Below, piece after piece: positions 1 to 9,532 of a stretch of DNA of 64,000 bases; position 1 is the first letter of the stretch, and each line of letters begins with the position of its first letter. The DNA is from Fibrobacter sp. (GTDB taxonomy: Bacteria > Fibrobacterota > Fibrobacteria > Fibrobacterales > Fibrobacteraceae). The translations under genes were made by a program, and so were the position numbers. The stretch spans positions 1 to 64,000 of the forward strand of contig NZ_JAFWOM010000168.1 in the NCBI RefSeq assembly GCF_017545445.1, read 5' to 3'. The notes beneath the pieces are model-generated. The model ran no database searches. It was given only the letters and a program-made list of their open reading frames with translations, and was not told where the DNA came from.

Positions 1-100
1 ATTTTTGAAGGTATATTCCCACATGGGTTTTGTGTTTGCCAAACTGGCAAGCGTATGTTTAACGAATTTAAGTGTTCTATGATTGGAGAAACGTAGCAGT

Positions 101-1618
101 ATGACCCTAAAGAAACTGGTCTTAATTACGGCCGGGGCGATGCTTCTTTCTGGAACCGCCATGGCAAAGAATATCAACGTGCCTGGCGATTTCGCAAAGA
201 TTGCTGATGCTCTCGGAAATGCGGATGCCGGGGATACCATCCTTGTCAAACGCGGTGTTTATAACGAAAACATCACCCTTATCATGGGTGTTGTTCTTAA
301 GGGCGAGGACCCTTTGACGACCATCATTGATGGTGGCCGCCGAGGTCCGACCGTCATGGGTACTTCGGGCGCCGAAATGTCGCACTTCACAGTGAGGAAC
401 GGTCTCGAAGGTATTCTTTGCGAAAACGCAGCTCCCTACATTCATCATTGCTATGTGATCGATAACCATGCCACGGGTATCGGTGCTTTTATTTCTCTGC
501 CTTGGCTCCGCAACAACGTGGTCTATGGCAACCGCTGGTCCGGCATTCTCGCCTGGGGTGCTAAGTCTCTCGATGCCTACGTCGAACAGAACGTTGTGCT
601 CCGCAACGGCTACTCTGGCCTTGCTTTGAAGGGACCGACCAACATTATCGCTCGTAACAACATCTTCATGGAAAACCACTATTACGGTGTGTTTGCTGAT
701 CCGGCTGCCGGTCAGACGAAGGTGGAATACAACAACATCTACAAGAACTACTACCCGTTCAACCAGTTCATCAAGGTGAACCGCACGAACGTGTCTCTGG
801 ATCCGAAGTTCATCAGCCCGTCTCTCGGCAAGCCGAACTTCTTCTGCCAGTCCACTTCCCCGATGCTCAAGCGCGGTAAGGGCAAGCTGGATATCGGCCT
901 TACGGCAACTGATGTCGTCAAGGAAGAAGAAGCTGTCGAAGAAACCCGCAATCCGGATACCGATGGCGACGGCCTTTGCGATCCGTGGGTTTCCGAAGAA
1001 GGCCTTGCAGAAAAGTACGCTGCAATGTGCTCCGGCTTTGACAACTGCCCGGAAGAACCGGAAGACTTCGATGGCTTCCAGGATGACGACGGTTGCCCGG
1101 ATCCGGATAACGACCGTGACGGTCTCTGCGACCCGTGGGTAGAAGCAAAGGGTATGCTTGCTCAGAACGCTCACATCTGCAAGGGCGTTGACCTTTGCCC
1201 GGACCAGTCCGAATCTCTCAACAACTACAAGGACGACGATGGATGCCCGGACGAAGTTCCGCAGCCGCCTAAGAAGGTCTTTGTGCTTGATGGCGTGAAC
1301 TTTGAATCTGGAAAGTCTACCATTACTCAAGACTCCTACATCTCCTTGATGAAGGTTGTCGATATCATGGAAACCTTCCCGGAATCTACATTTGAAATTG
1401 TGGGTCATACCGATAACATCGGTAACAAGGACAAGAACCTGACTCTCTCCGCAGACCGTGCTTTGGCTGTGAAGAACTTCCTTGTTGAAAAAGGCATTAA
1501 CGAAAGCCGTATGACTACGAAGGGCCTCGGCGATACTAAGCCTGTGGCTTCCAACAAAACACCTGAAGGACGTGCGCAGAACCGTCGTATTGAGTTCATC
1601 CGCACGGATATTAAGTAA
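101..1618 (+). CDS. Exported beta-helix / thrombospondin type 3 / OmpA-domain protein
   Basis: Predicted envelope protein of 505 residues that should anchor an extracellular or periplasmic fibre to peptidoglycan. The ATG at 101 is chosen because GGAGAA lies 10 bases upstream at 85-90; a TTG at 83 would destroy that site. Residues 1-22 form a signal peptide (Lys-Lys, hydrophobic core, AMA cleavage). Residues about 25-250 repeat Asn-rich turns typical of NosD/pectate-lyase right-handed beta-helices. Residues about 285-390 carry two Asp-rich TSP3-like calcium repeats (DTDGDGLCDPW and DNDRDGLCDPW) with paired cysteines. The last 100 residues are an OmpA peptidoglycan-binding domain with the HTDNIG...LS..RA signature. 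The domain order is seen in the sequence; the anchoring role is inferred. It is first in a run of envelope genes and is followed by the next gene after 11 bases. Codon use is strongly biased, suggesting high expression. Confidence 0.85.
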   Translation: MTLKKLVLITAGAMLLSGTAMAKNINVPGDFAKIADALGNADAGDTILVKRGVYNENITLIMGVVLKGEDPLTTIIDGGRRGPTVMGTSGAEMSHFTVRNGLEGILCENAAPYIHHCYVIDNHATGIGAFISLPWLRNNVVYGNRWSGILAWGAKSLDAYVEQNVVLRNGYSGLALKGPTNIIARNNIFMENHYYGVFADPAAGQTKVEYNNIYKNYYPFNQFIKVNRTNVSLDPKFISPSLGKPNFFCQSTSPMLKRGKGKLDIGLTATDVVKEEEAVEETRNPDTDGDGLCDPWVSEEGLAEKYAAMCSGFDNCPEEPEDFDGFQDDDGCPDPDNDRDGLCDPWVEAKGMLAQNAHICKGVDLCPDQSESLNNYKDDDGCPDEVPQPPKKVFVLDGVNFESGKSTITQDSYISLMKVVDIMETFPESTFEIVGHTDNIGNKDKNLTLSADRALAVKNFLVEKGINESRMTTKGLGDTKPVASNKTPEGRAQNRRIEFIRTDIK

Positions 1619-1629
1619 AGGAGTAGGTG

Positions 1630-3867
1630 ATGATGCATACTAGTTTCATCAAGACGTCCGTTCTTGGACTTGCCGTAGCTAGCACTTCTTTGTTTGCTGA
1701 GGCAACCTACACGCCGAATAAGTACCAGCAGAACGATTGGTTTGCAGAATATGGTGGAAACACTGCCATGTACGTGAACCCGGCAGGTATTTCTGAAACG
1801 GATCAGTTAGAATTGAGCTTGGGCTTCTTTAGCACGATTAGTGGCGAAGCTAGCCAGGAATACGTCAGCTTGACTTACCCGATTGATTACAAGCATACGT
1901 GGGGTATTTCCCTTTTTGAAAACGGTGCTTCTATCGAAGGTGGCCAGTCCTATAGCGAAATTGCCGCATTGATCGGCTACTCCTATAGAGTTATGCAGTT
2001 GCTCGCTGTCGGTATCGACCTTTCCATCTTGTACATCAACCAGTTTGATGAAATCAAGCAGCTTACTGTCGGTGCTGACGTGGGCTTGAGCTGGAACCCG
2101 CTCGCTTCTTCGAAGTTCGGTTACTTGCTCATTGGCGTTGCCGTGCAGAACTTGCTCGCTCCGGCTGTGAGCGAAGCTCAAGCTGAAGATGGTCTCAAGT
2201 TCGTGTTTATGGGTGCAAAAGACGCCTATAAGATTCCGACGAACCTCAACTTCTCCCTCTTCTGGCGCGGTTTCAACCGTCTCCTCGAATTGAAGGCTGA
2301 ACTTTCCTTGATCGATATCATTCACGATTCCAAGGAAGGTGGCAAGGGTGCTAACCTCGAAATGAGCTTCACCTTGACCTACTACCTCTCTTCTCATCTT
2401 GGCGTTCGCGCTCGTTTCACGAAGGAAGGCTACCCGGTTATCGGTGCTACGGTTAACGTCAAGGATGTCAGCATCTTCCGTTACCTCGCTCTTGACCTCG
2501 AAATGTCTCACGACGATCTTTGGGCCAAGAAGAACCGTGGCTTCGTTTGGGCTGTCAAGCTTACAAGCCGCTTCGGTGACACTCGTGAAGAGAAAATCGG
2601 TGAAGAACGTTATCGCCGTTTGAAGATCGAACCTGAAAACGACTACCGTGCTGCAATGCGCCTCTACTTGAACCGTCAGTTCCTCGAAGCCGCTTATGCC
2701 TTCGGTAAGGTTCAGACCAAGTATCCGGCATTCCACTTGGTGGACCAGGCTGCGTTCTACAAGGCTAAGTCTTTCGAAAACCTCCGTATGCACAAGGCTG
2801 CTAAGTCCGTTTACGAAGACGCCATCAAGCGTTATCCGCAGAGCGACCAACGTGCCAAGTATCACTTCCAGTTGATGAACATCGACTATAAGGAAGGCAA
2901 ATATACGGAAGCCATGAACAAGTACCAGAATATTGCTCAGAAGTTCGGCGAAAGCGACGTGAAGGCTGACGCAGACTACGTTGCCGGCCAGATCAAGTTC
3001 GAACAGGGCCTCTATCAGGAAGCTGTTGACCTGCTCGCCGCCATTCTTCCGGGTAACGCCAACTACTTCTACGCTCGCTATACCATGGGTATTGCCAATA
3101 GCCGTTTGCAGAAATGGGAAGAATCTGAAAACTGCTTCCGCGATATTACGGAACAGCCGGTTTCCAACCAGTCTGAACGCGACTTGCAGGATGCTGCCAA
3201 GGTGAAGCTCGGCCACCTCTTCTTCTCTGGTGAAAAGCCGGACATTGCTCAGGCTGCCCAGATGTATGGTCAGGTCCAGAAGGGTTCTCCGGTGTTTGAC
3301 GAAGCTATGCTCGGTATCGCATGGTCCTTCCTCAAGGTTCACAAACCGGATGATGCTATCAAGCCGGCTCAGTGGATCATTAGCAACCTCCCGGAATCCT
3401 TCCTCGTCTCGGAAGCTTATCTCGTGGTTGGTTACTGCCACTTCATGAAGAAGGAATATCAGAAGTCTGCCGAAGCTTTGACCAAAGCTGTGGATCTTTC
3501 GGATAAGCCTGTTGTGTCTGGTGCTGCTCGCGATAGTGCTCGTCAGGCATTCGAATCAATGCAGGGTCAGTTCGACTCCGTCCAGGTCCTTGCCTTGGAT
3601 CTTGCTCGCCAGCTGCCGACTCCGCGTGTGGAAAGCAAGCGTGAAGCTTTGCGTCCGACATTTGACAAGGCTAATCAGGCTATTGAGGACTATGCATCGT
3701 TCATGCAAAGGTCCATTCAGAGTGACCGCTTTGAATCCAACCGTCAGCGTATTAGAGATGATGCCGGCTTTACTTTGGCTACTGTTAAGACCTTGCTTAC
3801 AGGTGTTCCCACTGGTCCTGGCTCTACGGGTGAGTCGTCTGGTGGTGGATTGGATGATCTGGAATAA
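1630..3867 (+). CDS. PorV/UPF0164-like outer-membrane barrel fused to TPR repeats
   Basis: Protein of about 745 residues. AAAGGAG at 1617-1623 precedes tandem ATG codons at 1630 and 1633; a GTG at 1627 is too close. A signal peptide ends near SLFA. Residues about 25-330 alternate short amphipathic strands and include the phrase GGNTAMYVNPAGI, typical of PorV/UPF0164-type outer-membrane barrels in which an Asn-Pro-Ala segment follows the N-terminus. Residues about 340-700 are helical TPR-like repeats (for example AAYAFGKVQTKYP and AKSVYEDAIKRYPQSD), so the protein probably joins a barrel to a periplasmic scaffold. The C-terminus is a Ser/Gly-rich tail ending in acidic residues. It lies between the OmpA-type protein and a very large TPR protein, with 22 bases to the latter. 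Barrel and TPR assignments rest on pattern only; no exact family name is claimed. Confidence 0.75.
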   Translation: MMHTSFIKTSVLGLAVASTSLFAEATYTPNKYQQNDWFAEYGGNTAMYVNPAGISETDQLELSLGFFSTISGEASQEYVSLTYPIDYKHTWGISLFENGASIEGGQSYSEIAALIGYSYRVMQLLAVGIDLSILYINQFDEIKQLTVGADVGLSWNPLASSKFGYLLIGVAVQNLLAPAVSEAQAEDGLKFVFMGAKDAYKIPTNLNFSLFWRGFNRLLELKAELSLIDIIHDSKEGGKGANLEMSFTLTYYLSSHLGVRARFTKEGYPVIGATVNVKDVSIFRYLALDLEMSHDDLWAKKNRGFVWAVKLTSRFGDTREEKIGEERYRRLKIEPENDYRAAMRLYLNRQFLEAAYAFGKVQTKYPAFHLVDQAAFYKAKSFENLRMHKAAKSVYEDAIKRYPQSDQRAKYHFQLMNIDYKEGKYTEAMNKYQNIAQKFGESDVKADADYVAGQIKFEQGLYQEAVDLLAAILPGNANYFYARYTMGIANSRLQKWEESENCFRDITEQPVSNQSERDLQDAAKVKLGHLFFSGEKPDIAQAAQMYGQVQKGSPVFDEAMLGIAWSFLKVHKPDDAIKPAQWIISNLPESFLVSEAYLVVGYCHFMKKEYQKSAEALTKAVDLSDKPVVSGAARDSARQAFESMQGQFDSVQVLALDLARQLPTPRVESKREALRPTFDKANQAIEDYASFMQRSIQSDRFESNRQRIRDDAGFTLATVKTLLTGVPTGPGSTGESSGGGLDDLE

Positions 3868-3889
3868 AATAATAGGTGGATAGACAACG

Positions 3890-6800
3890 ATGAAAAATTT
3901 ATTGCTCGTCTCGGCGATTGTTTGTTCCATGGTGGGAACATCATTTGCCGCATCGGATCCGTGTAAAGAAAAAACGGAAGAAGCTAAAAAACTGTTTGCC
4001 AAGTGCAAGTCCATAGGAAAGGGCAATTCTGGTTATGAACAGTGCGCTAGTTCCTATAAGGTTCTGAAAAGCCAGACTGAACAAGCTTGCCGTTCTGGCA
4101 ACTTGGACGAAGCAGGCATGCGAGATGCCATTGCTGAATGGGAACGTCAAGTCGATCGTTGCAAGGGTAAGGTGAGCAATCGTTGCGCATCCGCCTTGCA
4201 GCAACTCGGTCATTACCAGTTCCAACTCGAAGAAAAGCAGTTCCTCGATAAGAACGCTCAATACGAAGAAGATGTCGCTTGGTGCGCTGACCGCGATAAC
4301 AAACCGGCAAAGTGCGCCAACATTGGCCAGTTCCCGAAGCCAGACCATCAGAAGTCCTTGGGTTACTTCCTCGAATACATTGACAAGTATCCGAAGGAAT
4401 CTAAGGCTCCGACCGTGATTTATCAGGCTGCTGCTGTGCAGGAAGCTAGCGGCGAAGATGACAAGGCATACAAGCTTCGTATGCAGCTCGTCAAGGACTT
4501 CCCGGATCACGGTCTTGTGCCGAAGGCATGGCTCCGTATTGCTGAATACCACTTCATGAACCGCAAGTTCAAGGACGCTATATCTGCCTATAAGCAGGTG
4601 ACCGGTTTCGACAACTTGACGGGTAAGGAAGCGGCTCTTGCCATGTACCACTTGGCTGAATCTTACTATAATACTGCAGAATACGAAATCGCTGCTAAGC
4701 AGTACTTCGATTACATCGTTGGTGCTGACAAGGGTAAGTATCCTGCTGACTTGCGCGCTGAAGCTATGGACTTCATGGCTGCATCTTTCTCTGACTTGGA
4801 AGGTGGTGGTGTCCAGGAAGCTGAAGCTTTCTTGAGAGACAAGAAGGTTGCGTTCAAGGATTCTGTCTATTACCGTATCGGTATGAAGAACAAGGACCAT
4901 GACCGTAACGAAGAAGCTGTCCAGTCCTTCAAGCGTTTGATGAACATCAACCCGGACTATATCGACGCTCCGCTCGCCGATATCGCCATGATCGAAATCT
5001 TGATCGTTCAGCAGAAGTTTGAAGATGCTCAGGCTCACCGTTACGAAGTGGTGAAGCGTTACGACCGCAACTCTTCTTGGTACAAGAAAAACCAGATGTA
5101 CCCGGAATCCGTGAAGAACGCTGAAGCTGCTATCCGCGGCGCTATGCTCGATATTCCGCAGTATCACCATGCTCAGGCTGCCAAGCTCACCAAGGAAGGT
5201 GATATCGAAGGTGGCAAGAGACAGTATGCCAAGGCTATTGAAGCTTACGAAGCATTCTTGAAGCGTTATGCCAAGGAACCGACCTGGGACGAATACAAGG
5301 TTCACATCAACCTCGCTCTCGTCTATCAGGAAATGGGCCAGCATGCTAACGCTGCCAAGATGTTCAACTGGATCGTCGAAACCGATACGACTCGCTATGG
5401 CCGTCGCGAATTGGGTTCCGGCACTCTCCTCACGAAGGATGAAGCTGGTTACAACGCCGTTCTCATGATGGACCAGGCTCGTGAAAATGCTCGCAAGTCC
5501 AAGGCTAACGATGATGCTGTCCAGGCATACAACTTGCCCGAAACCAAGGCTTACTTCGAACAGGTCGATAAGTACATGGCCAAGTTCGGCAAGAACAAGG
5601 AAGCTGCAGAACTTGCATACAACGCTGCAATCGTCCATTACGATGCAAAGCAGTTCAGTGTTGCTGTGAACGTCCTCCGCAAGCTCAAGAAGGACTTCCC
5701 GAAGCATCAGTACATCTTGCTCATCAGCCGTATGCTTGCCCAGTCTCTCTTGGAATCCAATCAGCTCGATGAATCCCTCACCGAATTCGAATGGCTCCTC
5801 AAGCAGTACAAGGCCAAGGAAACTCGCAATGACTCCATGGCTCGCGAAATCGAAAAGGCTATTGCTTACGTTCTCTTCCAGAAGGCCGAAACCTCTGTGA
5901 AGGAAGGCAAGCCGGAAGTCGGTGCCAAGGCTTACTTAGACCTCATCAAGCGTTACCCGACTATCGACATTGCTGACAAGGCCGTGTTCGAAGCCGCTGC
6001 CGCTTACGAAAGCGTGAACCAATTTACCAAGGCTGCTGAAACCTTCATGCTCCTCCCGAAGAACTACAAGTCTTCTCCGCTCACTGTCAAGGGTATCTTG
6101 CGTGCTGCTAGCAACTACAAGAAGGACAAGAAGCCGGTGGTTGCTGCCCAGACGTTCTTGTTCATCACGGACAACTTCCCGCAGGATTCCATGGCCTTCC
6201 CGGCAATTGGCTTTGCCGCACAGACCTACGATTCCATCCCGGACAAGAAGCAAGCCGCTTTGACCTTCGAACTTGCTTACAAGCGTTATCCGAAGAACGA
6301 AGAAACTCCGGCCTTCCTCTATAGCGCCTGCTTGAGCTACGACGAAGCCAAGATGACGAACGAAGCTATCCGCTGCTCCAAGGACCTCGTCCGCGACTAT
6401 CCGAAGAGTTCTTACGCTGTTGACGCTGCCTTCTCTATCCCGATGGCATACGCTAACGCTAAGAAGTGGGACCTCGCCATCCAGGAATACAACAACTTCA
6501 TCAGGATGTATCAGGAAGACAAGGAAAAGCTGATTGCCGCTTATATCGGTATCGCCCGTGCCTACCGCAATGTCAAGGATGTTGAAAACTCTGTTGACGC
6601 CTATAAGAAGACTCTCGAAGCTTACGACAAGTACGGCTTGCAGATCAAGAATGCAGACGCTGCTATCCCGGCTGAAGCTGCTTACTACATGGGCGAATAC
6701 GAATACAACAAGATGACTCCGGTTGTCTTGAAGGGCAAGGAAAAGGAAAAGGCCAAGATTATCAAGAGCTTGGTGGAAACCCTCCAGAAGGCTATGGGTC

Positions 6801-7771
6801 ACTACTCCAAGTCTGCTGCCTACGCATCTGAAAAGTGGACGTTCCGTGCCACGAACAAGATGGGTATGCTCTTCGTGACGATGGCTGCAAAGATTCGTGA
6901 ACAGCAGCTCAACGGTAAGAAGGAAGAAGAAAAGTTCGCCGAACGTATCGGTATCGTGCAACAGCTCCCGTCTTACTACGAACAGGCTCGTCCGATCTTC
7001 CAGAAGAACATTGACCTCGCTCGTGACCAGGGCTTCTACAACAAGGACGTTATTGCCGCAGAAATGGGCTACATCGAAATGTACTACCAAGGCTGCGCTG
7101 TGTTCGTCGAAGTTGCCGATGCTTTCGCCAACTCCCCGATTCCTGATAGTGCTTTGATTGTACGCGAATACGTCGGTCAGGGCATGGTGAAGGATGACGC
7201 TATCATGGCTGCTCACGAAGACTTGGAAGCCTACCGTGAAGAACTCAACAACCGTTCCGATGCCGCCAAGCAGCTCGCTATCCCGCAGTGCGCTACGGGT
7301 ATCAAGGCCTCTGCACACTATGGCATTGACAACGAATGGACGAAGAAGCTTTACGAAACGCTCAGAAAGCTCGATGAAGCCAACGAAGATCTGAACACCC
7401 AGATTGTGAAGTTCGATCCTTCTACGCTGTTTGCTGACCCGGCTTACTTCAAGTTGAAGGCTCGTATTGAACAGATTGAAAAGTCTGACGCTATGACCTT
7501 GGAAGAAAAGGTGGCTACATTCCGCAACATCGTCAAGGAAACAAAGGACGATCGTACAAAGCTTGAAGAAGAACTCGCCAAGCTCAAGCAGTGGATGGCC
7601 GATCCTAGCCAGATCCCGGCTTCTGAAAGAGGTGTCGAATCTACTTCTGAATCTTCTAGCGAAGAAGAAGTGGTTACTACGTCCTCTAAGAAGAAGGGCA
7701 AGAAGGGCAAGAAGGCTAAGGCTGAATCCAAGAAGTCCAAGAAAAAAGCCAAAAAAGGCAAGAAAAAATAG
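3890..7771 (+). CDS. Giant TPR-repeat envelope protein with Lys-rich tail
   Basis: Exported protein of 1293 residues: a signal peptide (MKNLLLVSAIVCSMVGTSFA) followed by a Cys-containing N-terminal region and a very long array of TPR-like helix pairs with recurring A..Y...YP and F.KRYPK turns through residue 1100. Residues about 1175-1235 look like a coiled coil. The last 35 residues are almost only Lys, Gly, Ala and Ser, a basic tail that could bind peptidoglycan, nucleic acid or an acidic partner. Long periplasmic TPR proteins of this kind (AglT, PglI) accompany the Agl/Glt motility apparatus of myxobacteria, and the neighbours here fit that picture; this is an analogy, not a proven orthology. 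Nearly all Lys codons are AAG, so expression is probably high. An intrinsic terminator follows at 7790. Confidence 0.8.
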   Translation: MKNLLLVSAIVCSMVGTSFAASDPCKEKTEEAKKLFAKCKSIGKGNSGYEQCASSYKVLKSQTEQACRSGNLDEAGMRDAIAEWERQVDRCKGKVSNRCASALQQLGHYQFQLEEKQFLDKNAQYEEDVAWCADRDNKPAKCANIGQFPKPDHQKSLGYFLEYIDKYPKESKAPTVIYQAAAVQEASGEDDKAYKLRMQLVKDFPDHGLVPKAWLRIAEYHFMNRKFKDAISAYKQVTGFDNLTGKEAALAMYHLAESYYNTAEYEIAAKQYFDYIVGADKGKYPADLRAEAMDFMAASFSDLEGGGVQEAEAFLRDKKVAFKDSVYYRIGMKNKDHDRNEEAVQSFKRLMNINPDYIDAPLADIAMIEILIVQQKFEDAQAHRYEVVKRYDRNSSWYKKNQMYPESVKNAEAAIRGAMLDIPQYHHAQAAKLTKEGDIEGGKRQYAKAIEAYEAFLKRYAKEPTWDEYKVHINLALVYQEMGQHANAAKMFNWIVETDTTRYGRRELGSGTLLTKDEAGYNAVLMMDQARENARKSKANDDAVQAYNLPETKAYFEQVDKYMAKFGKNKEAAELAYNAAIVHYDAKQFSVAVNVLRKLKKDFPKHQYILLISRMLAQSLLESNQLDESLTEFEWLLKQYKAKETRNDSMAREIEKAIAYVLFQKAETSVKEGKPEVGAKAYLDLIKRYPTIDIADKAVFEAAAAYESVNQFTKAAETFMLLPKNYKSSPLTVKGILRAASNYKKDKKPVVAAQTFLFITDNFPQDSMAFPAIGFAAQTYDSIPDKKQAALTFELAYKRYPKNEETPAFLYSACLSYDEAKMTNEAIRCSKDLVRDYPKSSYAVDAAFSIPMAYANAKKWDLAIQEYNNFIRMYQEDKEKLIAAYIGIARAYRNVKDVENSVDAYKKTLEAYDKYGLQIKNADAAIPAEAAYYMGEYEYNKMTPVVLKGKEKEKAKIIKSLVETLQKAMGHYSKSAAYASEKWTFRATNKMGMLFVTMAAKIREQQLNGKKEEEKFAERIGIVQQLPSYYEQARPIFQKNIDLARDQGFYNKDVIAAEMGYIEMYYQGCAVFVEVADAFANSPIPDSALIVREYVGQGMVKDDAIMAAHEDLEAYREELNNRSDAAKQLAIPQCATGIKASAHYGIDNEWTKKLYETLRKLDEANEDLNTQIVKFDPSTLFADPAYFKLKARIEQIEKSDAMTLEEKVATFRNIVKETKDDRTKLEEELAKLKQWMADPSQIPASERGVESTSESSSEEEVVTTSSKKKGKKGKKAKAESKKSKKKAKKGKKK

Positions 7772-7789
7772 CGGTAAAAACTATTTTAC

Positions 7790-7822
7790 GGGGAATCCTG
7801 GTTCATGGGATTCCCCTATTTT
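7790..7822 (+). terminator. Intrinsic terminator after giant TPR gene
   Basis: Perfect 9-bp stem GGGGAATCC / GGATTCCCC with a 9-nt loop, followed by TATTTT. It separates the first three envelope genes from the ExbB/ExbD group, so the block 101-12431 is probably at least two transcription units. Confidence 0.8.
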
Positions 7823-7961
7823 ATTGGGCTTGAGGGCGATTGACATGCGGTAAAGAAAGTTTTACTACTAAAATTTCCCACAACGCTCAAAAAAAAAATA
7901 AATATGAACGAAGATTATCAAAAACAACAAAAAAACAATAACTCAATTAAAGGAGTCTCTA

Positions 7962-8600
7962 ATGTCTAAATTGCTTCAATCCTTCAGCCCTGAATCTGAT
8001 GGTTACCAGTTCATGTGGATCATCTTGGTCGTGTTCGTCATCGGCCTCGGCTTCTCCATCGAACGCTTCACTTACATCATGATTAAGAGCTCTAAGGGCC
8101 GTGCTAAGTTCATGGCTGATTTCGGTAAGCTCGTCATGCAAAACCAGCTCGAACAGGCTCTCCAGTTCGCCAAGAGCTCTAAGCTCCCGATTGCTAAGGT
8201 TATGGACGCTATTGTCGGTGCAAAGCTCAACTGCAAGGATGCTGACAAGGCTCGCGATATGATGACTGCTGCTTCTGACGCTGTGTTCCTCACTGAAGCT
8301 CCGCGCCTCACTCGTTACATCTCCATCATTTCCGTTATGGCTTCCATCTCCACGTTGCTCGGACTTATGGGTACGATTTACGGTCTGATCTACACCTTCG
8401 ACGCTGTTGCTAACAAGCCGGCTTCTGAACGTGCTAAGGCTCTTGCTGACGGTATTGCTATCGCTATGGGTACTACGCTCCTCGGACTTCTCTCTGCAGT
8501 TCCTCTCCTCGTCATCGTCGGTCTTCTCAACATGAACTCCGAACGCCTCATCCAGGAAATGGAAGAAAAGGGCCTCAAGATTATCAACTCCCTCGCATAA
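7962..8600 (+). CDS. MotA/TolQ/ExbB-type proton-channel protein
   Basis: Inner-membrane motor stator of 212 residues. Three membrane segments are visible: residues about 16-36, 118-141 and 164-188. The paired motifs STLLGLMGTIYGLI and GIAIAMGTTLLGLLS in the second and third segments carry the small and Thr residues that line the ion path in TolQ/ExbB. AAAGGAG at 7949-7955 sits 6 bases before the ATG. The leader from about 7880 is extremely A-rich, which may raise translation. Two ExbD/TolR proteins follow at once, so this gene should encode the channel of a proton-motive-force-driven complex like TolQR or AglRQS. The family is certain; which machine it powers is inferred from the neighbours. 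Confidence 0.93.
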   Translation: MSKLLQSFSPESDGYQFMWIILVVFVIGLGFSIERFTYIMIKSSKGRAKFMADFGKLVMQNQLEQALQFAKSSKLPIAKVMDAIVGAKLNCKDADKARDMMTAASDAVFLTEAPRLTRYISIISVMASISTLLGLMGTIYGLIYTFDAVANKPASERAKALADGIAIAMGTTLLGLLSAVPLLVIVGLLNMNSERLIQEMEEKGLKIINSLA

Positions 8601-8639
8601 TCAATCAGAGAGTTTAATTTTAACTGGAGTTTATAAAAC

Positions 8640-9530
8640 ATGGCAAAACAAATCAAGAAACCAGGAAAGGTCGAAGAACCGGATTTGCTTCCGGCGATGG
8701 GCTTGTTCACCATCTTGATTCCTATGCTTCTGACCATGACTGCTTTCTCCAAGCTCGCTATTGTCGAAGTGAATCTGCCTGAACGTAGCCAGATGATCAT
8801 GGACAATAATGAACCGCCTCCGCCGGATGAGCAGGCATTGAACTTGTCACTCGCCATCGCTAGCGATTACCTCGTTATCGGTGCACGCGGTGGTTTCCAG
8901 CCGAACGTCTATTTCAAGGAAATGTGGACGTTCCGCTGCAAGTCCGATGCTAAGCTTGTTACTTATTCGGCAGAAGACGTCAAGAAAGTTGTAGAAGGCG
9001 GACGTGGCCCGGCGTGCAAAGATGGTTCCGAGATGGATAAAGATAAGTATCTTTATGACATCGAAGCTATTGAACTGTGGGCTATCCAGAAGGAATCCGA
9101 AGAAGATGCGGGTCGTGTAATCTGGGCTGCTTACAAGAACGACGGTAGCGCTGAAGAAGCTCACGCTGACAGTGCTTATGTCGATGGTGCTAACAACTTC
9201 TTGTCTCTTCCGGGTGAAGGTGTTGGTGGACTCACTCCGCCGCCGGCTCTCAAGGCTCCGAATCCGGGCACGGCTGTTGCAACACTTCAGCCGAACTCTG
9301 CTCGTACTCTCAAGCCGGGTGACAAGAGCATGATTTATCCGCTTTCCGCATACGATCTCATCGCTAAGGACTTGATCGCTATCCATACTCAGTTCATCGA
9401 CTTGGACGACGTTGATAACATCATCATCGTTGCAAACGACGACACTCAGTTCGACAAGATCATCCAGCTTATGGACCGTGCCAAGGAAGCTGGTTTCAGC
9501 AAGATCAACCTTGCTAAGTTGGGAGGTTAA
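8640..9530 (+). CDS. ExbD/TolR-like subunit lacking the membrane aspartate
   Basis: 296 residues, about twice the usual ExbD/TolR length. One membrane segment (residues about 18-40, LPAMGLFTILIPMLLTM) follows a short basic N-terminus. In ExbD and TolR an Asp stands at the start of this helix, in the sequence P-F-I-D; here the aligned place is P-A-M-G (Gly21), so the proton-carrying residue is absent. A Pro-rich stretch EPPPPDEQ follows, then a periplasmic domain enlarged by an insert with two cysteines and an Ala/Pro-rich region, ending in the normal ExbD fold (IIIVANDDTQFDKIIQLMDRAKEAGF). The ATG at 8640 has GGAG at 8627-8630. The stop is 2 bases before the second ExbD gene, so the two are surely co-transcribed. 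Confidence 0.85.
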   Translation: MAKQIKKPGKVEEPDLLPAMGLFTILIPMLLTMTAFSKLAIVEVNLPERSQMIMDNNEPPPPDEQALNLSLAIASDYLVIGARGGFQPNVYFKEMWTFRCKSDAKLVTYSAEDVKKVVEGGRGPACKDGSEMDKDKYLYDIEAIELWAIQKESEEDAGRVIWAAYKNDGSAEEAHADSAYVDGANNFLSLPGEGVGGLTPPPALKAPNPGTAVATLQPNSARTLKPGDKSMIYPLSAYDLIAKDLIAIHTQFIDLDDVDNIIIVANDDTQFDKIIQLMDRAKEAGFSKINLAKLGG

Positions 9531-9532
9531 TC

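Noticed and set aside
1-82. Remnant of an upstream gene before the OmpA-type gene
   Set aside because: Two frames are open over this short stretch and neither shows a motif, so nothing can be assigned.
122-1408. Long open frame on the minus strand opposite the OmpA-type gene, and similar ones at 1807-3441, 3941-5707, 5936-7318 and 21486-23774
   Set aside because: They mirror strongly biased plus-strand genes, have no ribosome-binding sites, and their products lack any recognisable motif; codon bias alone keeps these frames open.
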